Of a stretch of 64,000 bases of DNA, positions 9,689 to 19,339 are shown piece by piece. A program made the translations under genes and the position numbers. Source of the DNA: Tamlana flava (GTDB lineage: Bacteria > Bacteroidota > Bacteroidia > Flavobacteriales > Flavobacteriaceae); assembly GCF_041287255.1 (NCBI RefSeq), contig NZ_JBGGTX010000002.1:682001-746000 (forward strand). The letters run 5' to 3'. The first letter of the stretch is position 1, and each line of letters opens with the position of its first letter. Under the pieces are notes generated by a model that was not told where the DNA came from, searched no databases, and saw nothing but the letters and a program-made list of their open reading frames with translations.

Positions 9689-10081
9689 TTATGCTAACTT
9701 AGGGGGCTGAAAAACAGAAGTTTTTTCGAAAAAAGAAGTTGTTTCTTTGTAGAAAAAGTTTCGAGGGATATCCTGAAAAGAGTGAGTGTTCAATTGGTAA
9801 GTCAGTTCAGGAGCTAGAATAAAAACACCATTTACATGACAAAACATGTGTTGGTGGCTTTTAAATGGCAAGTCTTCGTGCTCTCTATGGTCATTTGGGT
9901 GGGAGTCTTTTTTTTCTCCGTAGTGTTCAGATAGAAACTCGAAAAAAGTATCACCGTACATTTCGTGATGAAACTGGGCATGCTCTATTAAAACACTGAA
10001 TTTTGAAAGGTCTTCAATGTTAATATTGACACTTTGTACAAGAATCAAAAACGAATATAATACAGCCACTATTTTGCTCAT
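9689..10081 (-). CDS. Small His-rich exported protein of the metal-efflux cluster
   Basis: A 130-residue protein of unknown function. It starts with a short hydrophobic signal-like segment (VAVLYSFLILVQSV) and then has a middle region rich in histidine and acidic residues, for example HAQFHHEMYGD and DSHPNDHREHED, with further histidines in SHQHMFCHVNG. It lies first in the minus-strand cluster, 77 bases before the RND pump gene. Context and composition suggest periplasmic metal binding or sensing. No catalytic motif or named domain is recognisable, so the function stays open. The 77-base gap to the pump gene contains an 8-bp hairpin (9641-9666), perhaps tuning expression of the distal genes. 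Confidence 0.75.
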   Translation of the reverse strand: MSKIVAVLYSFLILVQSVNINIEDLSKFSVLIEHAQFHHEMYGDTFFEFLSEHYGEKKDSHPNDHREHEDLPFKSHQHMFCHVNGVFILAPELTYQLNTHSFQDIPRNFFYKETTSFFEKTSVFQPPKLA

Positions 10082-10119
10082 ACCGAGGCAATATTACAAA
10101 AAATAATGTTTACAAATTG

Positions 10120-13100
10120 TTAAAAATAAGCTTTTAGCTGTACCGACCCGGTATGAATGTTTTTACTGTTTTCTGATTTTCTGCCAAAATAACTCAGGTT
10201 TAAATCCAAAAAATCAGTCAGTTTTTTTTGCGCCAATAATGTCCAAGTGAAGTTTTTCCCTGGTTGCAAACCTTCCAAAATTTGATAAGCCACTGGTGTA
10301 TTGGCATTACCATCATAGGTGTTTGAGATATAGTTTAATTCACCATTTAGGGCACTTTTTTGACTGCTCGCAAAGCTGAAGGACATACCGTATTTCTGCT
10401 GTCTTAAAGATTCCAAATTGCCAATAGTATTGTTTTTACTGGCGTATTGGTAGAACATATCAAAACTGGAATTGTCGTTGAACAAATAGGATATTTTTGG
10501 GTTAAACCTCGTTTCATCAAAATTATAATTTTTACTGGTGAAGTTTTCACTAATGCTTTCATTGGTGTCGAAAGAAGAAAGCAAATTAATCAACCAACTT
10601 TTGGCAATTTTATGGTTAAAATTTACTTGATGGCTTTTTAAGCTGTTTTCAACAAAACCAACCGAAAGAACGCTTCTCGTAGTGTTTTTTAAATAGGTGT
10701 ATGAGGTAGTGTAGCGTTGTTTGCCCCGATTAAAAAATAATACATTTCTAAAATTAAGTTGCAGCCCCAATTGGTCATTTTCATTAGTGTTAAACGGATT
10801 TAAATTGAAACCATCTCCATCACGTTTGGTTTTTCTATCAATTAAATAACTGGTTTGGTTGTAAAAGTGCGACCAAAAAAGTTCTGATTTTTTCTCGGAA
10901 ACTGCATATTGCGCAGGATTAATTGTTAATGTTTGGCTCAACCTGTTTTGGTGTGTTTTTATAAAAACTCTATTGGGCAAAAGCACTCTAATATATTTCC
11001 CTTGGTCTTGAAATTGGGCAACTTCAAATTCTTCTAATTCTTGTATGCCATTGTTGTTGTAGTCGTTCCATGTGTAAGCACCTTGTCCGGCTTCAACTTC
11101 AACATAGGTAAAATCTTGTTGCGGCAATGTACCCGAATTGGTTTCAAAAATGGTATTCCATTGCACAATTTGCATGAAAAGTTTTTGGCTAAACTGTAAT
11201 CTAGAATTTATCGATTTTTCATCTGCAATAGACTCATCCTCACTTTTTAAAGTCCTGTAATTTGCATAAAGCGATAGATTGGTGTTTTTGTTTTGAACCA
11301 GTTTTGAATCTAGATAAAACGTGTTGGAGGTATTTACTTTTTGCAGTTCGTTATTTCTGATGCTATCGTTTACACGGTTTTTATAGCCAATTTCGGCAAA
11401 AACCTTGGTGCTATCGCCAACACCAAAAAATAATTCATAAGATTTGAATTTTTGGCTTAAAGGGGTTAATGTTTGAGTTGCAGTTTCCCGTTGCTTGTTG
11501 TCTTCAATGGATAATCTGGTTCCAATCCAACTTTTGTTCATACCATAAGCTAGTCGGTTGTAGCTTCGTAAAAAGGATGAGGTGTTAAAATTGGAATTTG
11601 CACTTAAAAAACTTGAAAAGGACGAAATATTTAGTTTATTTAAAGTTAAGTTGGCATTTATGATGTGTCGGTTCCCGTTAAAGCCATCCGAAAATCCAAG
11701 GTGTTCAAATTGGTAATTAATGTATCCTTTTTGCTGATGCAACCATTTCAAACCAGAATGCATTAAGATTTGATTGCCTAAATTGAAGCCAATACCATTA
11801 ATATTATTTTGGTCTAAATTCCAATCGCGGTTGAATTCAGGATTATAAAGTCCTTGAACATTTCTGAAATTCTTGGTGATGTAATTGCTATCAAAAAAAG
11901 CATCCAATTGCCATAAAGTATCGTTTTTCACCAAAGTTTGGTTGACTGTTAGTTTTCCTGCAAATCCATCATTGTTTTCATCATCAAGCTTTGAAAACAA
12001 ATTCAAGTCATTTTTACTACCAGTCAATTCAAAATTTATATAGGTTTTTTCTGAAGGCATATAATTTCCGTTTACAACTGCCAATTGCAATTGGGTTGGA
12101 GCAATAAGTTGAACAACAGGGGTGTAATTACCTTGATTTGACCCTGCATATTCATAAATATTATTAATCGCGTTAGTATTACTTAAAACATAATCGCCCT
12201 GATTTTCGCCAACCAATGAAAAAGTAACCCGATAAAGTTCGTCATCCGGATTGTTGGAAAACTCAAAGGCTTCAACTCCATTTATGAGTTCCTTTTTGTA
12301 CAGAATTCTGTTGTCGTTCAGGTTTTCTCTAATTTCTGAAGGAGCTACCATTTGTGAGCGGTTATCGCCAGCAGCAGCCAAAATCTGTGCCTGTTCTTCT
12401 GAAAGGTTTTGTTGTAAAGGTTGATTTTTGGCATCGTTTTCAGAATACACCGAAACACCAATTTTTAGTTTTTCACTTTCAAAACTCCCACCACCATAAG
12501 CCACAAAACGCGAATAGTTTCGGTCGCTAAATTGATAATCAACAGTAATGCGCATTTCGGAAGTAATAGGAAAAGTGGAGTTGAAAATTATTTCACCGGC
12601 ATTATAATCAATAATATAATCTTGGTCTTCACCTCGTTTTACGGGAATGCCGTTTACGTAAACGGTTTCACTGCCCGAAACAATGAGCACAAACAATTCG
12701 CCATTTTGACCTTGTAATTTATAAGGTCCTTGATTACCTTCTTGAGCGATAAATTGACTGGTGGTAAACTGACCTCGAACCAAAGCACCGGCGGCAAATA
12801 AGTTGGTTTGCATTTCTTCCTCACCAAGGTTTAAATTGAAGTTTAGACCTTGTACACGTTTTGAAAAATTCCCAAAATAGGAGGTATTGTTTTGTAAATC
12901 GATATCACCGGCCCGAACATTCCAACGGTCGCTTAAAAGCTCAATAAAAACTTGGTCAAATTCATCCAAACGTTGACTATAACCGCTTTCCTGTAACGGA
13001 ATATTGGCATCTTGAATTGAGGCACGTAAAGATACTTTTTCGTTTAATTTTCCTATTATTTGAAGGTCGAGTTCGCTGTTTAGTACTGAATTCTGATTAT

Positions 13101-13542
13101 TACCCACGGTAACACCACGAGAAATACTTCCCGAAGTTGTTAAACCATCAAAGGGGATGAAATTTCTGGAGACGTTGGATTGTGAAAACTTGTATAAAGG
13201 TTGGTCGTCACTACTGCTTTCAACAATAATGCTTTCATCCAATTGCTTGTAAGTTTTGGTTAAGAACTCTGGAAACTTTAAATAGTTGATGATGATTGAA
13301 TCTGTTTCAATAGGGTTTTTAAAGGTCAAAATAGCTTTAGGAAAATCAACCGAATAAAAGGAAGAATCGATGGTGGTTTTGTCAAGATTTAGAATGGAAA
13401 ATGAACTTTTATTGATACTCACGCTATCAATTTGAATGCTGTCTTTTACCGCAACCTTTTTTGTTCTATAGTTGGGATTTTGATTTTGCGAAAAGCCGCA
13501 TAAACCAAATAACAACGCAAGAATATAGGTGTAATTCTTCAT
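10120..13542 (-). CDS. Large outer-membrane protein of unknown function
   Basis: A 1140-residue protein with a signal peptide ending near GFSQ. The N-terminal third has a conserved-looking block with GSISRGVTVGNNQNSVLN and SLRASIQDANIP. A middle segment resembles repeated extracellular or periplasmic beta domains (VNGIPVKRGEDQDYIIDYNAGEI is split here by its GE turn), as also seen in large Bacteroidota surface-secretion proteins. The C-terminal half alternates polar and aromatic residues as expected for many beta strands and ends in an aromatic residue (KAYF), typical of outer-membrane barrels. There is no TonB box or plug, so it is not an ordinary receptor. It stands between the metal cluster and xth without an obvious operon partner. 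Confidence 0.65.
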   Translation of the reverse strand: MKNYTYILALLFGLCGFSQNQNPNYRTKKVAVKDSIQIDSVSINKSSFSILNLDKTTIDSSFYSVDFPKAILTFKNPIETDSIIINYLKFPEFLTKTYKQLDESIIVESSSDDQPLYKFSQSNVSRNFIPFDGLTTSGSISRGVTVGNNQNSVLNSELDLQIIGKLNEKVSLRASIQDANIPLQESGYSQRLDEFDQVFIELLSDRWNVRAGDIDLQNNTSYFGNFSKRVQGLNFNLNLGEEEMQTNLFAAGALVRGQFTTSQFIAQEGNQGPYKLQGQNGELFVLIVSGSETVYVNGIPVKRGEDQDYIIDYNAGEIIFNSTFPITSEMRITVDYQFSDRNYSRFVAYGGGSFESEKLKIGVSVYSENDAKNQPLQQNLSEEQAQILAAAGDNRSQMVAPSEIRENLNDNRILYKKELINGVEAFEFSNNPDDELYRVTFSLVGENQGDYVLSNTNAINNIYEYAGSNQGNYTPVVQLIAPTQLQLAVVNGNYMPSEKTYINFELTGSKNDLNLFSKLDDENNDGFAGKLTVNQTLVKNDTLWQLDAFFDSNYITKNFRNVQGLYNPEFNRDWNLDQNNINGIGFNLGNQILMHSGLKWLHQQKGYINYQFEHLGFSDGFNGNRHIINANLTLNKLNISSFSSFLSANSNFNTSSFLRSYNRLAYGMNKSWIGTRLSIEDNKQRETATQTLTPLSQKFKSYELFFGVGDSTKVFAEIGYKNRVNDSIRNNELQKVNTSNTFYLDSKLVQNKNTNLSLYANYRTLKSEDESIADEKSINSRLQFSQKLFMQIVQWNTIFETNSGTLPQQDFTYVEVEAGQGAYTWNDYNNNGIQELEEFEVAQFQDQGKYIRVLLPNRVFIKTHQNRLSQTLTINPAQYAVSEKKSELFWSHFYNQTSYLIDRKTKRDGDGFNLNPFNTNENDQLGLQLNFRNVLFFNRGKQRYTTSYTYLKNTTRSVLSVGFVENSLKSHQVNFNHKIAKSWLINLLSSFDTNESISENFTSKNYNFDETRFNPKISYLFNDNSSFDMFYQYASKNNTIGNLESLRQQKYGMSFSFASSQKSALNGELNYISNTYDGNANTPVAYQILEGLQPGKNFTWTLLAQKKLTDFLDLNLSYFGRKSENSKNIHTGSVQLKAYF

Positions 13543-13663
13543 CAGATACTTAAACTGTAAATCGCCTAAAATATTTTGTTAATAGCTTCGTTAAAACTCC
13601 TGTTGTATTTAATAGTGTAAAAGTAGCGTATTATTTATTTTAGCTGAAATTCTTATTAACTAT

Positions 13664-14428
13664 ATGAAAATCATATCATACAACGTAAACGGCATTCGTG
13701 CGGCAATAAATAAAGGTTTTATAGATTGGCTAAAAGCGGCAAACCCTGACGTCATTTGCTTGCAAGAAATAAAAGCACTTAAAGAACAATTGGATTTAGG
13801 TCTTTTTGAAGAAGCTGGTTACACATACCAATATTGGTTTAGTGCCCAAAAAAAAGGTTATAGTGGTGTGGCGATATTGAGTAAAATAGAACCCAACCAT
13901 GTCGAATATGGCACGGGAATTGATTCAATGGATTCAGAGGGTCGAAATCTTCGAGCAGATTTTGATGGGTTTTCAGTGATGAGTTTGTACTTACCATCTG
14001 GAACCAATGATGCTCGATTAGATCACAAATTGGAATACATGGATATGTTTCAAGACTATATCAATCAGCTAAGAACCAAAATTCCCAATTTAATTATTTG
14101 TGGAGATTATAATATTTGCCATGAAGAAATTGACATCCATAACCCAAAGGGATTGAGTAAAGTTTCTGGTTTTTTACCTGTGGAGCGCGAATGGATTGGA
14201 AATTTTATTGATAGCGGATTTATTGATTCTTTCAGATTTATTCACCCAGAAAAACAAGAATATAGCTGGTGGAGCTACCGCGCCAATGCCCGTGCAAACA
14301 ACAAAGGTTGGCGATTGGATTATGCTATGGTTTCACTGCCCTTACAAGAAAACATTAAAAGAGCCGTTATACTTTCGGATGCAGTACATAGTGACCATTG
14401 TCCTATTCTGCTTGAAATAGAAGACTAA
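13664..14428 (+). CDS. xth: Exodeoxyribonuclease III (AP endonuclease)
   Basis: A 254-residue enzyme of the exonuclease III family that cleaves 5' of abasic sites and removes 3'-blocked ends in base excision repair. Visible motifs are NVNGIRAA at the start, the metal-binding E in CLQEIKA, the SGTNDARLDHKLEY block, GDYNICHEEID, and the C-terminal WRLDYAMVS and SDHCPI segments carrying the catalytic D and H. Length and order are those of the family. The gene is divergent from the outer-membrane protein upstream and is followed 25 bases later by the OmpA lipoprotein gene, with which it may be co-transcribed. Confidence 0.95.
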   Translation: MKIISYNVNGIRAAINKGFIDWLKAANPDVICLQEIKALKEQLDLGLFEEAGYTYQYWFSAQKKGYSGVAILSKIEPNHVEYGTGIDSMDSEGRNLRADFDGFSVMSLYLPSGTNDARLDHKLEYMDMFQDYINQLRTKIPNLIICGDYNICHEEIDIHNPKGLSKVSGFLPVEREWIGNFIDSGFIDSFRFIHPEKQEYSWWSYRANARANNKGWRLDYAMVSLPLQENIKRAVILSDAVHSDHCPILLEIED

Positions 14429-14453
14429 TTATAAAACAAACAAACCCAAACAA

Positions 14454-15410
14454 ATGATAAAACAGAGCCTATTCGCAGTACTTGCTTTAGTCGTGATTAC
14501 TTCGTGCGTATCACCAAAAGTGTATAAAGATTTAGAAGCAAAATACGCCGATTTAAAATCGGAAAACAGGAAACTTTCCAAAGAAAATCAGGCGCTTTTA
14601 AATGCTAAAACAGCAGCCGAAAATGAATTAAAGCAGTTAAAATCAGCATACGATGAAGCCATTGCCCAACGTGATAAATTGGAAGGCGAATACAATGCCA
14701 CTAAAGCAAGCCTTGATAATTTAAAATCGTCTTATGATGCTCTAGAGCAAAACAGTTCTAAAGCTATTGCCGAAAATTCTCAAAAAAACAGAGAGCTTTT
14801 GGCCCAGTTGGAAGCAAAGGAACAGGCTTTGGCAACTGAAAATGCCAGGTTGGAGAAACTAAAACGAGAATTGGAAGACCGTTCAAACCGAGTTGCTGAA
14901 CTTGAAAAAGTTATTGCTGATAAAGATGCTGCTATGACTGCCTTGAAGGATGCCATCTCCAGAGCATTGACAGACTTTGAAGGTAAAGGATTGACCGTAG
15001 AACAACGCGATGGAAAGGTTTACGTGTCTATGGAAAACAAATTGTTATTCAATTCAGGAAGTTGGGCAGTTGGCACAGAGGGAAGAAGAGCGGTGCAGCA
15101 ATTGGGCAGTGTTTTGGGGGATAACCCAGATATTGCCGTTTTGATTGAAGGCCATACCGATAATGTACCATATTCAGGTAACGGGCCACTGACCACTAAC
15201 TGGGACTTATCCACTAAACGCGCTACGGCTATTGTTAACATTTTACGTGAAAACAATAACATTAACCCAGAAAATTTAACGGCTGCGGGACGAGGTGAAT
15301 ATGCTCCAGTGGCATCTAATGACACGCCTGAAGATAGAGCAAAAAACAGGCGCATAGAAGTAATTTTAACGCCTAAGCTGGATGAGCTTTCCAGGTTGTT
15401 AAATGAATAG
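14454..15410 (+). CDS. OmpA-family lipoprotein with a long coiled coil
   Basis: A 318-residue envelope protein. The N-terminus has a lipobox-like ITSC (cysteine near residue 17). Residues about 25-180 are rich in K, E, A and L in heptads (KSENRKLSKENQALL, ELKQLKSAYDEA), a long coiled coil. Residues about 190-310 form an OmpA C-terminal domain that binds peptidoglycan, with IEGHTDNVPY, the TAAGRGEYAPVASN block and the NRRIEVIL segment. It likely tethers the outer membrane to the cell wall. An intrinsic terminator follows about 45 bases after the stop. Similar proteins are widespread in Flavobacteriaceae; no specific function is assigned. Confidence 0.88.
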   Translation: MIKQSLFAVLALVVITSCVSPKVYKDLEAKYADLKSENRKLSKENQALLNAKTAAENELKQLKSAYDEAIAQRDKLEGEYNATKASLDNLKSSYDALEQNSSKAIAENSQKNRELLAQLEAKEQALATENARLEKLKRELEDRSNRVAELEKVIADKDAAMTALKDAISRALTDFEGKGLTVEQRDGKVYVSMENKLLFNSGSWAVGTEGRRAVQQLGSVLGDNPDIAVLIEGHTDNVPYSGNGPLTTNWDLSTKRATAIVNILRENNNINPENLTAAGRGEYAPVASNDTPEDRAKNRRIEVILTPKLDELSRLLNE

Positions 15411-15455
15411 TTGTTTTAGTTTAAGCGACTCCAATTAAAAAGTAAAGAACATTTT

Positions 15456-15492
15456 AAACCTTTCAGTTTTTATTCAACTGAAAGGTTTTTTT
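15456..15492 (+). terminator. Rho-independent terminator after the OmpA lipoprotein gene
   Basis: Stem AAACCTTTCAGTT paired with AACTGAAAGGTTT, a 7-base loop and a run of seven T. Confidence 0.88.
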
Positions 15493-15534
15493 ATCTTTAA
15501 ACTTTCTAAATCCTAATAGGTCTAACAATCTAGA

Positions 15535-16575
15535 ATGAAATACACAAAACTTCCAAAAACCGATATTAAAGTAAGTAAAATATGTTTGGGCACTATGACC
15601 TGGGGCAGGCAGAATACAGAAAGTGAAGGTCATGAACAATTAGATTATGCTTTAGAACATGGGGTCAACTTTATTGATACTGCCGAAATGTACCCAGTGC
15701 CAGCAAATCCAGAAACCCAAGGGCGAACTAGTGAGATTATTGGTACTTGGTTTAAAAAAAGGAAAAATAGGGATAAAGTTGTGTTGGCGAGCAAAATCAT
15801 TGGGCGACCTGGCAGTTATACGGCACATATTAGGTCTACTGGTCTTCAGGGGAATTCCATAGAAGAGGCGGTTAATGCTGAACTGAAGCGCTTACAAACG
15901 GATTATTTAGACCTCTATCAAATACACTGGCCAGAGCGCGATACCAATACATTTGGACAGCGCGATTACAAGCATAATGCAAATGATGAGTGGGAGGATA
16001 ATTTTAATGAGGTTCTCCATAAATTCGATGCTCAAATTAAGGTGGGAAAAATCAGGCATATCGGGGTTTCCAATGAAAAGGCATGGGGTGCTATGCGGTT
16101 TTTGGAGGAATCAAAAAATCATAATTTACCAAGAATGAAAACCATTCAGAATGCCTATTCATTAATCAATAGAATTTTTGAAGGCGATATGGCCGAAGTT
16201 TCCATCAGGGAAGAATTAGGCTTATTGGCGTATTCGCCCATGGCCTTCGGTGTGCTTTCAGGAAAATACGTAAAAGGAATAGCGGCTGACAATTCAAGGT
16301 TAAATTTATTTCCAAGATTTTCCAGATATAGTAGCGAGCAATGTACCGAAGCAACAAAGCGTTATTTAAAAATTGCAGAAAAACATAACATGACTTTGGC
16401 ACAAATGAGTTTAGCTTTTGTAAATCGGCAGCCATTTTTAACCAGTAATATTATTGGCGCGACCACTTTGGAGCAGCTTAAGGAAAATATTGATTCCATA
16501 AATGTCACTTTAAGTGATGCCGCTTTGGATCAAATTGAAAAGGTGCATGCCCAAATTCCTAATCCTGCAACTTAA
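15535..16575 (+). CDS. Tas-like NADP(H)-dependent aldo/keto reductase
   Basis: A 346-residue TIM-barrel oxidoreductase. The N-terminus follows the Tas subgroup closely: CLGTMTWGRQN, DTAEMYPVP and NPETQGRTSEIIGTW are all recognisable. The catalytic tetrad of the superfamily is visible as D in IDTAEMY, Y in EMYPVP, K in LASKIIG and H in YQIHWPER. A cofactor-binding block IIGATTLEQLKENI lies near the C-terminus. The physiological carbonyl substrate is unknown. The gene is transcribed after the OmpA terminator and converges with the GH43 gene, the two stops being only 12 bases apart. Confidence 0.9.
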   Translation: MKYTKLPKTDIKVSKICLGTMTWGRQNTESEGHEQLDYALEHGVNFIDTAEMYPVPANPETQGRTSEIIGTWFKKRKNRDKVVLASKIIGRPGSYTAHIRSTGLQGNSIEEAVNAELKRLQTDYLDLYQIHWPERDTNTFGQRDYKHNANDEWEDNFNEVLHKFDAQIKVGKIRHIGVSNEKAWGAMRFLEESKNHNLPRMKTIQNAYSLINRIFEGDMAEVSIREELGLLAYSPMAFGVLSGKYVKGIAADNSRLNLFPRFSRYSSEQCTEATKRYLKIAEKHNMTLAQMSLAFVNRQPFLTSNIIGATTLEQLKENIDSINVTLSDAALDQIEKVHAQIPNPAT

Positions 16576-16587
16576 TTTTTAGCTTTA

Positions 16588-17628
16588 TTATTTAGAAATC
16601 CGTTCATCAAGGTCAATAACAGGCCAACCATTTTCATCCCATTTTAATTCTACAACAATGAGTTTTGAATCGCCATTATCTGTAATGGAATAACCATGGG
16701 CAAATAGAAAATCCTTTCCGTCAATATTGTAAACAGAATTATGACCCAAGGCAGCCCATTTTTTTCCATCTCCAATGGCAACTACCGTTCCGCCACCACC
16801 TAACATGGGGAAACCTACTTTATCAAGGTAAGGGCCTGTAATTGATTTTGACCTTCCAACAGCAATTTTGTAGTCACTTTTTGTTCCTCGGCAACACATG
16901 TCGAAGGATACAAAAAGGTAATAATAGCCATCATGTTTATATAAAAAGGCAGCTTCAACTTGGCTGTCAGTCAACAAATACTCATAGGGTTGCTGGTTGC
17001 TTGGACGTCTGGCCAATGTGTGCCATTCTTGGGGCCATTTAAGGGAGCTCATGTCATCAGTTAAGCGCACAAGTTTTATACCGTCCCAAAACGAACCAAA
17101 TGCCAACCAAGGTTTTCCTTCATCATCAATAATGGCATTCGCATCTATAGCTTGCCATGTATCTCGCCCCATAATAGATTGTACTATTTTTCCATGGTCT
17201 GTCCACTTAAAATTAGGGCTTTCAGGATTTAATGTGGGTGTAGAGGCATGTCCAATTGCTGCATGTGGCTTACCAGGCTTGGCGTTACAAGAATAGAAAA
17301 GATGATACTCGCCTTTATAGAAAATGATGTCTGGTGCCCAAATATGGTTACCAAAACCAGGAAGTGCCTCTTTTGTCCATTCTGGAGCCGATTCAAAAAT
17401 TTGAGGTTCTTCTTTCCAAACCTTTAAGTCTTTGGATGACATAACAAAAATACCCATTCCTGTTCCAAAAACATAATAAGTATCTCCTTCTTTTGCCATT
17501 ACAGGATCGTGAATAAATGGGTTGTCTTGGATAAATTCAGGTTGTCTGTATTCGTTTGTTTGAACTTCTTGCGCAACGCCGAGAAAGCATAGTAGAGGAA
17601 TGACAATTAGTGCTATTGAATTTTTCAT
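16588..17628 (-). CDS. Secreted GH43-family glycosidase, probably arabinan-active
   Basis: A 346-residue five-bladed beta-propeller enzyme with a signal peptide (cleavage near residue 19, after LGVAQ). The three GH43 acidic residues are recognisable: the general base D in NPFIHDPVM, the pKa-tuning D in WQAIDANAI and the general acid E in SQVEAAFLYKHDGYYY. The IWAPDI and AFGSFWDGI motifs are those of endo-1,5-arabinanases and related arabinosidases. It would act on arabinan side chains of pectin, fitting the two PL11 rhamnogalacturonan lyases further along. No SusC/SusD pair is next to it, and it has no T9SS tail. Exact specificity within GH43 cannot be told. Confidence 0.85.
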   Translation of the reverse strand: MKNSIALIVIPLLCFLGVAQEVQTNEYRQPEFIQDNPFIHDPVMAKEGDTYYVFGTGMGIFVMSSKDLKVWKEEPQIFESAPEWTKEALPGFGNHIWAPDIIFYKGEYHLFYSCNAKPGKPHAAIGHASTPTLNPESPNFKWTDHGKIVQSIMGRDTWQAIDANAIIDDEGKPWLAFGSFWDGIKLVRLTDDMSSLKWPQEWHTLARRPSNQQPYEYLLTDSQVEAAFLYKHDGYYYLFVSFDMCCRGTKSDYKIAVGRSKSITGPYLDKVGFPMLGGGGTVVAIGDGKKWAALGHNSVYNIDGKDFLFAHGYSITDNGDSKLIVVELKWDENGWPVIDLDERISK

Positions 17629-17742
17629 TTTTAGTTAAGTATTCTAAGTTTGAAATAGGAATGAAAAGAAATATACAATTTTTTAAAACAAAATTTTAAA
17701 TTAATTGAAGTGATAGAGGAATCTGTGATAGGTTTAGAGCAT

Positions 17743-17779
17743 AAAAAAACCCGCAAACTTAAAAAGTGGCGGGTTTTTT
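17743..17779 (-). terminator. Terminator of the RNase G gene
   Basis: Stem CCCGC paired with GCGGG, with an extra inner AACTT/AAGTG arm, flanked by an A run on one side and a T run on the other, so it can work in both directions. It directly follows the rng stop codon on the minus strand. Confidence 0.85.
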
Positions 17780-17781
17780 GA

Positions 17782-19326
17782 TTATTTAACTTGATTACCA
17801 TCTTTATCAAAAAAGTGATATTCTAAGTATGTGTAAGCATCTCTTGGTAAAACTTTAACCCATTTTTTGTGTTCTAAAAACCATTTAGAACGCACAGATG
17901 GAAAACCTTTTGTTAAAAAGGCTGCTATAAAAGGATGTGTGTTTAAAGTCAGCTTTTTATAGTCTTTTTTGCATAGTTTTTCAAGGTCGTGGTTTATTTT
18001 TTGAACCACCCCAATTGGTGCTTCAATTTCAGAGCCATTAACACCGTTGGGGTCTTCCTCGCGGGTTTTAATGTTCATCTCTGGGCGAACACGTTGCCTT
18101 GTTATTTGTATCAAACCAAATTTACTTGGTGGCAATATTTTGTGCTTTGCTCTGTCATCCTTCATTTCCTCACGAAGATGGTTAAAGAGCTTCTGCCTGT
18201 TTTCTGCATTGGTCATATCAATAAAATCCACCACAATTATTCCGCCCATATCGCGCAAACGCAATTGGCGAGCCATTTCTGTAGCGGCTATTAAATTAAC
18301 CTCTAATGCTGTATCTTCTTGATTGTTGGCTTTGTTGGATCGGTTGCCGCTATTTACATCTATAACATGCAGCGCTTCGGTATGTTCAATTACCAAATAG
18401 GCGCCTTTTGCCATAGAAACGGTTTTTCCAAACGAAGTTTTTATTTGTCTTTCAATTCCGAATTTCTCAAAAATTGGAACATTGGACTGATACAATTTAA
18501 CTATTGATTCTTTTTTTGGTGCAATTTCTTGCAAGTAATCTTTAATTTGAATGTAAAGCTCCTCATCATCTACCGTTATTCCGGTAAAGGTATCATTGAA
18601 TATGTCTCGTAAAATTGACGAGGCTTTATTCATTTCTCCCAATACCTTGGTTGGATGATGCGCTTTGTGTAGCTTTTTACACATTGCCGTCCATCGACTA
18701 AGCAAATTTTGTAAATCTCTATCTAGTTCAGCTACTTTTCTGCCTTGTGCTACGGTACGCACTATCACACCAAAACCTGGTGGAGTAATGCTCTTAACCA
18801 AACGTTTTAATCGGTCTTTCTCTTCGCGGTCTTCTATTTTTTGTGAAATAGAGATGCGATTGGAAAAAGGAACCAAAACAATATACCGGCCAGCAATGGA
18901 AAGCTCACTGCTTATCCTTGGGCCCTTGGTTGATATTGGTTCTTTAACGATTTGTACCAATAGCGACTGATTAGATTTTAAGACATCGGCAATTTTGCCA
19001 TCTTTCTCAATATCTTTTTCAAATGGGAAGTTTTTTAAAGAAAAATCTTTTAGTTTACCTGTGCTTACACGTTTTGTGAACTTTAAAAGTGAAGGTAGTT
19101 TTGGCCCTAAATCATGATAATGCAAAAATGCATCTTTTTCGTAGCCCACATTTACAAATGCGGCATTTAGTCCAGGAACAGCTTTTCTTATTTTGGCTAT
19201 AAACACATCACCAACAGAGAAGTTGTTACTATCTTCATCTTTTTGTAATTCAATAAGTTTTCCATCTTTTAATAAGGCAAAATCAACATTGTCGGAACTA
19301 GATCGAATGATCAATTCTTTATCCAT
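17782..19326 (-). CDS. rng: Ribonuclease E/G family endoribonuclease
   Basis: A 514-residue single-strand endoribonuclease for rRNA maturation and mRNA turnover. It has an N-terminal S1 domain interrupted as in RNase E/G (GDVFIAKI, PGLNAAFVNVGYEKDAFLHY), the 5'-sensor/RNase H-like region (GFGVIVRTVA) and the DNase I-like catalytic domain with the metal-binding aspartates in HVIDVNSGN and VVDFIDM. The Zn-link CPxC motif that joins protomers in E. coli RNase E and G is missing: the place after VRPEMNIKTREED has no cysteine. This seems usual for flavobacterial homologs. A perfect 7-bp hairpin (TCCCGCCTTGCGGGA type) lies 14 bases before the start codon. No degradosome scaffold tail is present. 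Confidence 0.95.
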   Translation of the reverse strand: MDKELIIRSSSDNVDFALLKDGKLIELQKDEDSNNFSVGDVFIAKIRKAVPGLNAAFVNVGYEKDAFLHYHDLGPKLPSLLKFTKRVSTGKLKDFSLKNFPFEKDIEKDGKIADVLKSNQSLLVQIVKEPISTKGPRISSELSIAGRYIVLVPFSNRISISQKIEDREEKDRLKRLVKSITPPGFGVIVRTVAQGRKVAELDRDLQNLLSRWTAMCKKLHKAHHPTKVLGEMNKASSILRDIFNDTFTGITVDDEELYIQIKDYLQEIAPKKESIVKLYQSNVPIFEKFGIERQIKTSFGKTVSMAKGAYLVIEHTEALHVIDVNSGNRSNKANNQEDTALEVNLIAATEMARQLRLRDMGGIIVVDFIDMTNAENRQKLFNHLREEMKDDRAKHKILPPSKFGLIQITRQRVRPEMNIKTREEDPNGVNGSEIEAPIGVVQKINHDLEKLCKKDYKKLTLNTHPFIAAFLTKGFPSVRSKWFLEHKKWVKVLPRDAYTYLEYHFFDKDGNQVK

Positions 19327-19339
19327 TTTGTTAATTTTT

